Shown here piece after piece: positions 1-6,760 of a stretch of 36,838 nucleotides of DNA. Within the stretch, counting starts at the first letter, position 1, and every line of letters starts with the position of its first letter. The DNA is from Planctomycetota bacterium. Lineage in GTDB: Bacteria > Planctomycetota > UBA1135 > GCA-002686595. Location of the stretch: the NCBI GenBank assembly GCA_020853575.1, contig JADYYP010000031.1:1-36838 (forward strand), in the 5' to 3' direction. Below the pieces are notes generated by a model. It saw only the letters and a list, made by a program, of their open reading frames with translations, searched no databases and was not told where the DNA came from. The translations under genes were made by a program, and so were the position numbers.

Positions 1-1
1 C

Positions 2-247
2 CATTCCCACTACATCGACCTTCGCGCGCCGACCGGCGACGACGGGTCCGAGAATGAGGGCCCACGCGCCATCGGCCGCCGTAAGTCCCTTAACGAGAAT
101 CCAAACCTTTCAAGTCAGGCTAGCGCCAGGCACTGGAGACGCGCCCACGCCTGGATGGTCACCGCGGAACGTGAGCCGCGCGACGCGGCCACGAGCGATT
201 GGCGCTGCGCTAGCCTGTGGGCATGGCGAACGAGCGAGTTTCCATGA
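2..247 (+). other. Open reading frame running in from the left edge; possible 3' end of a truncated gene
   Basis: One plus-strand frame is open from base 2 to a TGA at 245-247 (about 81 codons) and begins with residues like HSHYIDLRAPTGDDGSENEG. I do not recognise a family. Another frame is also open here, as expected in high-GC DNA, so openness alone is weak evidence. The stretch around 90-120 is richer in A/T than its surroundings and could instead be the promoter region of the deacylase gene that starts at 223. The frame would overlap that gene by 25 bases. Confidence 0.15.
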
Positions 248-714
248 CCCAGGCACTGCGCGTGCTTCGCGAGCACGCGGTCGACTTCACTACACACGAG
301 TACGACTACGTGGAGAAGGGTGGCACGGCTGCGTCCTCGAGCTCGCTCGGCTTGGACGAGCACGCGGTGGTCAAGACGCTCGTGATGGAGAACGAACGCC
401 GCGAGCCCTTGGTGGTCCTGATGCACGGGGACCGACAGGTCTCGACCAAGAAGCTCGCGCGCGCGCTAGGCTGCAAGTCGATCGCGCCTTGCAGGCCCGA
501 TGTCGCCGACAAGCACTCGGGCTACCAAGTCGGCGGAACGAGCCCGTTCGGCACGCGGCGCGCGATGCCGATCTACATGGAGCGCTCGATCGCGCAGCTG
601 GAACGGCTGTGGATCAACGGGGGCCGACGCGGGCTCCTGGTCGGGCTTGCACCGGCGGAGCTGACGCGCGTCCTCCAGCCGACATTGGTGGACGTCGCGA
701 TCGAGGATCGGTAG
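223..714 (+). CDS. ybaK: YbaK/EbsC-family aminoacyl-tRNA deacylase (Cys-tRNA(Pro) deacylase-like)
   Basis: The 163-residue product has the length and layout of the YbaK/EbsC family, which hydrolyses misacylated tRNA such as Cys-tRNA(Pro) in the cytoplasm. Visible marks are a lysine in AVVKTLVM (K51, matching the conserved YbaK lysine), the KKLARALG helix, and the glycine-rich segment GYQVGGTSPFGTRR, the counterpart of the family's GGxSPxG loop. I chose the ATG at 223; an in-frame GTG lies six bases upstream and another ATG at 244. The gene stands alone, 76 bases before the FG-GAP lipoprotein gene. The family is clear, but the exact tRNA substrate cannot be read from sequence. Confidence 0.9.
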   Translation: MANERVSMTQALRVLREHAVDFTTHEYDYVEKGGTAASSSSLGLDEHAVVKTLVMENERREPLVVLMHGDRQVSTKKLARALGCKSIAPCRPDVADKHSGYQVGGTSPFGTRRAMPIYMERSIAQLERLWINGGRRGLLVGLAPAELTRVLQPTLVDVAIEDR

Positions 715-790
715 CGCCAGCGAGCTCGCGCTTCACGAACTCCAGCGGTCTACGTCTTGAGAGTCGAACGCGGAGGGATAGTCTCGCGGA

Positions 791-2590
791 ATGCGAGAAC
801 GACGACTTGCGGGTGCTGTGGTGTGGGTCGCAGCCTGTGCGGCGTGCGCTCCCGAGATCGAGGCCGCCGCGCGCCCCGAGATCGCGTTCGTCGATGTCGC
901 CGAGCGCGCCGGCCTCGAGCTCGTCCAGACCAGTGGCGATGCGCGACGCTGGTACATCCTCGAGAGCAACGGAACCGGCGCCGCATGGCTCGACTACGAC
1001 GGCGACGGCGACCTCGACTTGTTCGTGGGCAACGGTCAGGGGCTGCGGTACCTGAACGATGGGGCTCAACTCGCCATCGAGCGCACGGCGCACAGCACGC
1101 TTTATCGCAACGACGGCGGGCTGCACTTCACGGATGTCGGCGCGGCGACGGGCTGTGCGCGAACGGATTGGGTGCAGGCGATCGCCACCGGTGACGTCGA
1201 CAACGACGGCGACACCGATCTGTACTTGGGGTGCTTCGGGCGCGACGTCTTGCTGCGCAACGACGGCGCGACCTTCGTCGACGTCACCGCGGAGAGTGGA
1301 CTGGGCAACGAGCTGTGGTCCAGCGGAGCGGCCTTCGGCGATGCGGACAACGACGGTGATCTCGATCTGTACGTCGCCAACTACTGCCTGTTCGATCTCG
1401 AGCATCCTCCGGCCGCGGGCAAGCGCAACGTGATCAAGGACATCGAGGTCGGCTGGGGACCGGAAGAGGAGAACCGACAAGGTTTCAACCCCGGCGCGCC
1501 CAACGTGTTCTACCTCAACGATGGCGCGGGGCATTTCCGCGAGGCGACGCTCGAGTGCGGTCTCGCGCTGGAGAAGCCGCTGTGCTCGTACGCCGTGGTG
1601 TTCAGTGACATCGATCGCGACGGCGACGCGGACATCCTCGTCGCGAACGACATGCAGCCCTCGAACCTGTTCCGCAACCTGGGTGGAGGCAAGTTCGAGG
1701 AGCAGGGCGCGAAGTGCGGCTTCGCCTCGGGCTCCGACGGTCGTCCGACGAGCGCCATGGGACTCTCGATCGAGGACGCCGACGGCGATGGTGACTTCGA
1801 CGTGTTCCGCACGAACTTCGACTTCGAGCCGAACTCGCTGCACGTGAACGACGGCCAAGGGCGCTTCACGGACCGCGCGCGGCCGCTCGGTCTGGCCAGC
1901 GCGACGATGGACAAGCTGGCCTGGGGCGGTGGCTTCTTCGACGCGGACTGCGACGGCGACCTCGACATCTTGGTTGCGAACGGCCACGTGTATCCGCAGG
2001 CCAAGGACATTGGCATGAGCGGTTGGCGCATGGAAACACAGCTCTTCGAGGCCGTGCAGCGCACACAGGGGCAAACCGTGTGGATCGACGCCACTTACAA
2101 GGTCGGTGGACCGTTCGAGGCCCAGCATTCCGCGCGCGGCGTCGCGTTCGGAGATCCCGACGACGACGGCGATGTCGACGTGCTGATCGTGGACATGGAC
2201 GAGAGGCCGCGGCTCCTGGAAAACCGCTCGACGCGCGCTGGTCATTGGCTGGGAGTGAGGCTCAGCGGCGAGCGCTCGGGTCGTGACGCGTTCGGCGCGT
2301 TGGTCGAGGTCGTCGCCGGCGGGCGCACTTGGTCGCGCGAGATGCGCACGACGCAGGGACTGTACTCGTCGCACGACCCGCGCTTGCACTTCGGGCTGGG
2401 CAGCGTCGATGGCCGGGCTTCGATCGTCGTGCACTGGCCGTCGGGCCAAGTGTCGCTCAAGCGCGACGTCGAGTTGGACCGCTATGTGCACATCGACGAG
2501 CGCGAGCCCTTGCACGTTTCGCGCGAGGAACTGGTCAAGCTGAACGTGCGCCCGCGTGGGACCGCGCGCCCCAACGACGAAGGAAAGTGA
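791..2590 (+). CDS. FG-GAP/VCBS beta-propeller lipoprotein with ASPIC/UnbV domain (CRTAC1-like)
   Basis: The 599-residue product begins with a short charged segment, a hydrophobic stretch and cysteines at residues 16 and 19 (VAACAACAP), suggesting an exported lipoprotein. At least seven Asp-rich calcium-binding loops of the DxDxDGDxD type follow, near residues 67, 135, 184, 273, 328, 384 and 455, e.g. DYDGDGDLDLFVGN. They fit an FG-GAP/VCBS integrin-alpha-like beta-propeller. Residues about 495-570 match the ASPIC/UnbV module (GRDAFGALVEVVAGG through LHFGLG to VHWPSG). Such proteins are probably surface-located with unknown ligands. Its TGA is two bases before the radical SAM start, and its last codons carry that gene's Shine-Dalgarno (GAAGGAAAG), so the two are probably co-translated. 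Confidence 0.88.
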   Translation: MRERRLAGAVVWVAACAACAPEIEAAARPEIAFVDVAERAGLELVQTSGDARRWYILESNGTGAAWLDYDGDGDLDLFVGNGQGLRYLNDGAQLAIERTAHSTLYRNDGGLHFTDVGAATGCARTDWVQAIATGDVDNDGDTDLYLGCFGRDVLLRNDGATFVDVTAESGLGNELWSSGAAFGDADNDGDLDLYVANYCLFDLEHPPAAGKRNVIKDIEVGWGPEEENRQGFNPGAPNVFYLNDGAGHFREATLECGLALEKPLCSYAVVFSDIDRDGDADILVANDMQPSNLFRNLGGGKFEEQGAKCGFASGSDGRPTSAMGLSIEDADGDGDFDVFRTNFDFEPNSLHVNDGQGRFTDRARPLGLASATMDKLAWGGGFFDADCDGDLDILVANGHVYPQAKDIGMSGWRMETQLFEAVQRTQGQTVWIDATYKVGGPFEAQHSARGVAFGDPDDDGDVDVLIVDMDERPRLLENRSTRAGHWLGVRLSGERSGRDAFGALVEVVAGGRTWSREMRTTQGLYSSHDPRLHFGLGSVDGRASIVVHWPSGQVSLKRDVELDRYVHIDEREPLHVSREELVKLNVRPRGTARPNDEGK

Positions 2591-2592
2591 GC

Positions 2593-4788
2593 ATGAAGGT
2601 CGCACTGATTTTCCCGCCGCAAGGCCACTTCACGCAACCCTACTTGAGCTTGCCGTCCTTGGCGGCCTACCTGCGTGTGCACGGCGTCGAACGCGTCGAG
2701 CAGTTCGACGAGAGCATCTTGGCCTACGACCACTTCCTCTCTCGCGCGCGCATCGAACGCGCGCTCGCGAAAGTGCGCGCCGGAGATGGGCTGGATGCAC
2801 TGGACCAACGCGATGCGCTGCGCTTCTCGGAGATGGAGCGCTACCAAACGCTGTCCGAGATCGCGCTGCTCGGTGACGCGGTCGCGGCGCACATCGAAGA
2901 GGCCAAGGCCGTGCTGCGCGATCGAGCGCAGTTCTACGACTACGAGCGCTACCTGTGGGCCGGACGCACGGTCGAGCAAGCGTTGCGCATTTTCTCGGCG
3001 GAGTACGCGCCGACGCGCTTGACGCCGCACGGTTTCGTGATGCGCTACTCGGTCGAGCGCACGTCCGAGATCCTGGCCGCGATCAGCGACGAGCGCGAGA
3101 ATCCATTCATCGAGTATTTCCGAGAGCACACGTTGCCGCGCTTGAAGGCCCTCGATCCGGACCTGATCGGAATCTCGCTGACGTTCCCCAGCCAAGCGAT
3201 CCCGACCTTCACGTTGGCGCGCCTGATCAAGGAGTGGAAGCCCAGCGTGCACGTCACGGTCGGCGGCGGATTGCTGGCGTACACCGCGGACAAGCTCTCG
3301 AAACGACCCGAGGTCTGGGAGGTCATCGACAGCTTCATCATGCTCGAGGGCGAGGGCCCGCTCCTGCGCTTGTGCGAGGAGCTGGGCTCGAGCCGCGACC
3401 TCGCGCGCGTTCCCAATCTGATCTGGCGTGACGGACGCGGCGAGGTGCAGCACAGCGAGAAGCGCGATCCGCTCGACATCAAGACGCTGCCGACGCCGGA
3501 CTTCGACGGCCTGCCGCTGGACAAGTACTTCTCACCCGAACTCGTGCTGCCGCTCGCCATCACGCGCGGCTGCTATTGGGGCAAGTGCGTGTTCTGCACG
3601 CTCTACACGGTGATCGGACCGGGCTACCGCGGCCGTGCGATCGAGCAGACGGTCGACGACATGCGCAAGCTCACCGAGAAGTACAAGACCAAGCACTTCT
3701 ACCTGGCGATCGAGGACTTGCCGCCCAACATGGCGGCGCGGCTGCCTCAAGCGATCCTCGACGCGAAGCTCGACATCGACTGGTGGTGCGACGCGCGCCT
3801 GGAGCACGAGGCGTTCACGCAAGAGGTCTGCGGCGCGATGGCGGCCTCGGGCTGCAAGCGCATCGCCTTCGGCTACGAGAGCTCGTCGCGTCGCGTGTTG
3901 GCCCGCATGTGCAAGGGCACCGACCCCGATCGCTCGATGGAGCTGGTGCACCGTGCGCGCAACGCGGGACTCTCGGTGACTCTGTACGTGATGGTCGGAT
4001 TCCCCACCGAGACGCGCGAGGAAGCGCGCGCGACCCTGCGCACGATCCTGGACAACCGCTCGGCGATCCAAGAAGTCAGCGTGCGCGTCTTCTATCTCGA
4101 CGAGACGAGCGAGATCTTCCGTCGCCGCCAGGAATTCGACATCGTCGAGATCTACCCCGATGCGCAGGCCGATCTGCAGGTTTACTACGACTTCAAGACC
4201 GGCTCGGGGATGAGTCGGCGCGAAGCGCGCGACGCCTATCTCGAGTTCACACGCGCGCTGCGTTCACACTTCCCGGTGTTCCAGAACACCAACATGCTCT
4301 ACCACGAGCTCAAGAGTCACTACTTCCTGTATCTCGCCAAGTGGGGCACGTGGGAGCGATTGGTGGCGGAAGTGCTCGAGCGCGGCGAGCGCGCGAGCGG
4401 AGGAAACAAGCCGCGGCGCCGCGCTGAGCTCGTGCGCCGCGCCCTGCATTTCGATCGGGCCTCGATCGATCAGAGACTTGGCGCGATCGACTCCGCCACG
4501 CTGCGTCCGCGCTACCAGTCCGACATCGTCGAAGAGGGCGATCGCGCGCGCTTCGACCGCGAGCTCGAGCCCGAGTTCCGCAGCGACGCGAACCTGGTCT
4601 ACGATCCGTCAACCGGCGAAGTGCAGTGCTTTTCGGCCGCGGCAGCGCTGCTCCTCGAACGCTGCGACGGCACGCGCACCGTCGAACAAGTGGTCGAAAT
4701 CGTGCCGCACGCCGTGCGCGGTGACGCTCTCCGTTGCGTCGAAGACATGCGCAAGGCACGCTTGTTCGAAGAGGAACTCCGCCGATGA
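2593..4788 (+). CDS. B12-binding-type radical SAM enzyme with C-terminal PqqD-like (RRE) domain
   Basis: The product has 731 residues from the ATG at 2593, preceded by a good Shine-Dalgarno; the frame stays open upstream, but that overlaps the previous gene. Residues 1-290 resemble the cobalamin-binding Rossmann domain of B12 radical SAM proteins (PSLAAYLRVHG, DLIGISLTFPS, VTVGGGLL). The iron-sulfur motif is GCYWGKCVFC, with C327, C332 and C335. The spacing is CX4CX2C, not the usual CX3CX2C. A radical SAM barrel follows (CKRIAFGYESSS, GLSVTLYVMVGFPTET). Residues about 660-731 (YDPSTGEVQCFSAAAALLL and onward) look like PqqD, the domain that binds precursor peptides in RiPP pathways. Its stop overlaps the start of a 58-residue peptide gene. 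I infer a peptide-modifying enzyme; the reaction is unknown. Confidence 0.87.
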   Translation: MKVALIFPPQGHFTQPYLSLPSLAAYLRVHGVERVEQFDESILAYDHFLSRARIERALAKVRAGDGLDALDQRDALRFSEMERYQTLSEIALLGDAVAAHIEEAKAVLRDRAQFYDYERYLWAGRTVEQALRIFSAEYAPTRLTPHGFVMRYSVERTSEILAAISDERENPFIEYFREHTLPRLKALDPDLIGISLTFPSQAIPTFTLARLIKEWKPSVHVTVGGGLLAYTADKLSKRPEVWEVIDSFIMLEGEGPLLRLCEELGSSRDLARVPNLIWRDGRGEVQHSEKRDPLDIKTLPTPDFDGLPLDKYFSPELVLPLAITRGCYWGKCVFCTLYTVIGPGYRGRAIEQTVDDMRKLTEKYKTKHFYLAIEDLPPNMAARLPQAILDAKLDIDWWCDARLEHEAFTQEVCGAMAASGCKRIAFGYESSSRRVLARMCKGTDPDRSMELVHRARNAGLSVTLYVMVGFPTETREEARATLRTILDNRSAIQEVSVRVFYLDETSEIFRRRQEFDIVEIYPDAQADLQVYYDFKTGSGMSRREARDAYLEFTRALRSHFPVFQNTNMLYHELKSHYFLYLAKWGTWERLVAEVLERGERASGGNKPRRRAELVRRALHFDRASIDQRLGAIDSATLRPRYQSDIVEEGDRARFDRELEPEFRSDANLVYDPSTGEVQCFSAAAALLLERCDGTRTVEQVVEIVPHAVRGDALRCVEDMRKARLFEEELRR

Positions 4789-4961
4789 AGGAACCGCGCA
4801 AGGACGAAGAGTCCCAATCCCCGTCTCAGAAGGCACAAGACGCCACGACGCCGCCCCCCGCCAGCGATCCCCTTCCGCCCGCCGGGTTGAAGTACGTGTT
4901 CAAGATCGCCAAGGCCGACCCGAAGAACACCTTCGACTTCGAAGACGTCGCGGATAAGTAA
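4785..4961 (+). CDS. 58-residue peptide, candidate substrate of the radical SAM enzyme
   Basis: The ATG overlaps the upstream stop as ATGA (4785-4788), and GAGGAACTCCGCCG upstream can serve as a ribosome site, so translation is probably coupled. The first half is hydrophilic, charged and proline-rich (MKEPRKDEESQS to PLPPAG). The second half is compact with aromatics: LKYVFKIAKADPKNTFDFED, then VADK. It has no cysteine, signal peptide or membrane segment. This leader-then-core layout, small size and coupling to an enzyme with a PqqD-like domain fit a RiPP precursor. Y37, F39, F50 and F52 are candidate modification sites. No sequence family is recognised. It could instead be a small partner subunit of the enzyme. 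Confidence 0.72.
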   Translation: MKEPRKDEESQSPSQKAQDATTPPPASDPLPPAGLKYVFKIAKADPKNTFDFEDVADK

Positions 4962-4984
4962 GCCCGTCTTCCGCGCGCCGCCGA

Positions 4985-5080
4985 GCGCGCGGAAGGCCGA
5001 ACGACGCCTTGGCGTCGTTCGGCAGGGATCTCCCGAGGCCGCGCGAACGCGCGGCCGCTGGCTGAAGCCCGCGTCTCAAC
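4985..5080 (-). repeat. Two-hairpin interspersed repeat, inverted single copy
   Basis: Read on the minus strand, this stretch is nearly the same as the tandem units at 36561-36806. It contains a 13-bp stem (4996-5008 with 5011-5023) and a 9-bp stem (5037-5045 with 5048-5056), separated by a conserved CTCGGGA-type linker and followed by the conserved GGCTTCAGCCAGC side. One base pair in the longer stem is G-C here and C-G in the other copies, with both sides changed. It begins 23 bases after the peptide stop codon and may act as a terminator or mRNA 3' end for that operon. Confidence 0.85.
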
Positions 5081-5100
5081 CCGCCGAGGCAGTCCCTCTG

Positions 5101-5419
5101 CGCCGCTCTCTCTCCTCACCCCGCGCGTTCTTCTCTCCCCGCGCGTTCTCCTCCTCGCGCTCTTCTCTCTCCGCGCTCTTCTCTCTCCGCGCGTTCTCCT
5201 CCGCGCGTTCTCCTCCGCGCGTTCTCCCCGCGCGCTCTTCTCTCTCCTCGCGCGCTCTTCTCTCTCCTCCGCACGTTCTCTCCTCCGCACGTTCTCTCCT
5301 CCGCGCGTTCTCCTCCGCGCGTTCTCCTCCGCGCGTTCTCTCCTCGCGCGTTCTCTCTCCCCTCGCGCTCTCCTCCCTCCGCGCGCCGTTCTCCTCTCTC
5401 CGCTCCCCTCTCCCCCGCC
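5101..5419. repeat. Nearly A-free tandem repeat, CCGCGCGTTCTCCT-like units
   Basis: On the plus strand about 320 bases consist of C, T and G with only three A residues. The clearest unit is CCGCGCGTTCTCCT, period 14, with variants of about 16 that carry an extra CT and some GCACG versions. The best-ordered blocks lie near 5188-5230 and 5264-5350. It fills the convergent junction between the peptide operon and the sulfatase gene. Read from the sulfatase side it is a purine-rich GGAGGAGAACGCG repeat and would be that operon's 3' untranslated region. Minus-strand translation gives only Arg/Glu repeats, so I do not call it coding. Confidence 0.85.
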
Positions 5420-6760
5420 CTATTTCTCGTCCCCCGCGTACCCCAGGGTCTTCAACTTCTCGATCTCCGCCGCATCCAACTGCACGTCGATCGCTTCCCC
5501 GCCGATGCGCTTCGCGCGCGCTCGAAAGCCCTCCAGCTCGCGCCTGAGCTCCTGCACGACCGCGACCTCCTCAGCCGCCAGATCGAGCTTCTCCGCCGGG
5601 TCGCGCGACACGCGGTACAGCTCCTCGCCACCGCCGACGCGCTGGATCAGCTTCCAGTCTCCGCGCACCACGGCCCACAGCTCACCTCCGACGCGCCGAT
5701 CGATGCGGTGCGCGACCAAGGCCCGCTCACCCACCGTCGCGCGCCCCTCGACCACATCGACCAGCGATCGGCCCTCGAGACCCGCGACGTACGGCGCACC
5801 GCTGAGCTCGACCAACGTCGGGAAGACATCGATCAGGCTCGCGTTCTCCACGACCTCGCGCGGTCCTCGCCAGCGCTCGGGCCAAGACACGAGCATCACG
5901 ACTTGCATCAGCTCGCGATACACCGACAGGTTGTGCCCGGTCTGGCCGTGCTCCATGAACTCCTCGCCATGGTCGGAGACGATGCACAGGATCGTGTTCT
6001 TGCTCCAGCCGAGTTCCGTGTAGGCCTTGCCCAGCATGGTGTCGACGAAGCGGATCTCGCTGTCGTAGGCCATGCGGTTCTTGGTCAGCATGTCGTGCTC
6101 GGTGGCGAGCACGTTCTCTCGATCACGCCAAGGTGAATGGACGTCGTTGAGATGCACGTACAGGAAGTGCGGCCCAGCCGAGAGCGCGGGTTTCCACGAG
6201 CGCAGTTGCTCGAGCACCAGATCCGCCGCGCCGCCTTTGCCGTACTCGAGTCCGGTGAAGTCGCGGAACTGCGCGAAGCCCCGCTGGAAGCCTAGGCGTT
6301 CGGTGATGTTCACGTTGGCGACGACACCGAAGGTCTGCCAACCGGCGCGAGCAAAATGCTCCGGCAATGTCGGTGTGTTGTCCGGCAGACGGTTGAGCGT
6401 GACGCTTTGCGTGTCCGCTTGGCCCGACTCGGCAGTCCGCGTGCGGTGCACGAAGAACCCCTCGAGCACTCCGTGCTGCAGCGGATAGAGCGAAGTGAAC
6501 AGCGACGCGGTCGCCGGAGCCGTCCAAGTCGAGCTGGAGAACGCGCGCCGGAATACGACGCTGCGTGTCGAGAGCGCGGAGAGGAACGGCGCCGTGTTCG
6601 TGGAATATCCGTACAGCGGTAGATGGTCTGGCCGCAGCGTGTCGACGACGACCACCACCACATTGGGCTTGGACGCGCCATCGTGGCCACCCGAGCTCGG
6701 CGACGCGGAGTCGCCGCAGGCTGCGAGGAGCAGGCACAGGATCGAGACCAGCAGCTTCAT
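5420..6760 (-). CDS. Sulfatase-fold (alkaline phosphatase superfamily) lipoprotein with Thr at the nucleophile position
   Basis: Starting at the ATG at 6760 gives 446 residues with a lipoprotein signal (SILCLLLAACGDS, cysteine 15). The sulfatase fold is clear: NVVVVVVDTLRPDH carries a metal-binding aspartate (D40), and SDHGEEFMEHGQTGH the second metal site near residue 270. Where formylglycine sulfatases have C/S-x-P-x-R, this protein reads TWTAPATAS, so T80 takes the nucleophile place and T84 replaces the arginine. That rules out ordinary formylglycine chemistry and fits superfamily members that use a bare threonine as phospho- or sulfotransferases or hydrolases. The start overlaps the upstream metalloprotease stop as ATGA. 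Substrate unknown; acts outside the cytoplasm. Confidence 0.87.
   Translation of the reverse strand: MKLLVSILCLLLAACGDSASPSSGGHDGASKPNVVVVVVDTLRPDHLPLYGYSTNTAPFLSALSTRSVVFRRAFSSSTWTAPATASLFTSLYPLQHGVLEGFFVHRTRTAESGQADTQSVTLNRLPDNTPTLPEHFARAGWQTFGVVANVNITERLGFQRGFAQFRDFTGLEYGKGGAADLVLEQLRSWKPALSAGPHFLYVHLNDVHSPWRDRENVLATEHDMLTKNRMAYDSEIRFVDTMLGKAYTELGWSKNTILCIVSDHGEEFMEHGQTGHNLSVYRELMQVVMLVSWPERWRGPREVVENASLIDVFPTLVELSGAPYVAGLEGRSLVDVVEGRATVGERALVAHRIDRRVGGELWAVVRGDWKLIQRVGGGEELYRVSRDPAEKLDLAAEEVAVVQELRRELEGFRARAKRIGGEAIDVQLDAAEIEKLKTLGYAGDEK

Noticed and set aside
2329..2592. Earlier start for the radical SAM enzyme
   Set aside because: It would lie inside the ASPIC/UnbV coding end; the ATG at 2593 has a Shine-Dalgarno and begins with the typical B12-domain strand MKVALIFPP.
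614..2605. Long minus-strand open frame (663 residues) opposite the FG-GAP lipoprotein gene
   Set aside because: It mirrors the repeated GAC/GGC codons of the real gene, reads as Arg/Val/Glu repeats with no domain, and overlaps a clear coding region.
4826..5290. Minus-strand frame of 154 Arg/Glu-rich residues
   Set aside because: It is a translation of the tandem repeat and the two-hairpin element and overlaps the peptide gene; there is no ribosome site or globular sequence.
5101..5419. CRISPR or coding minisatellite
   Set aside because: Units are 14-16 bases, imperfect and without spacers, and no frame gives a plausible protein.
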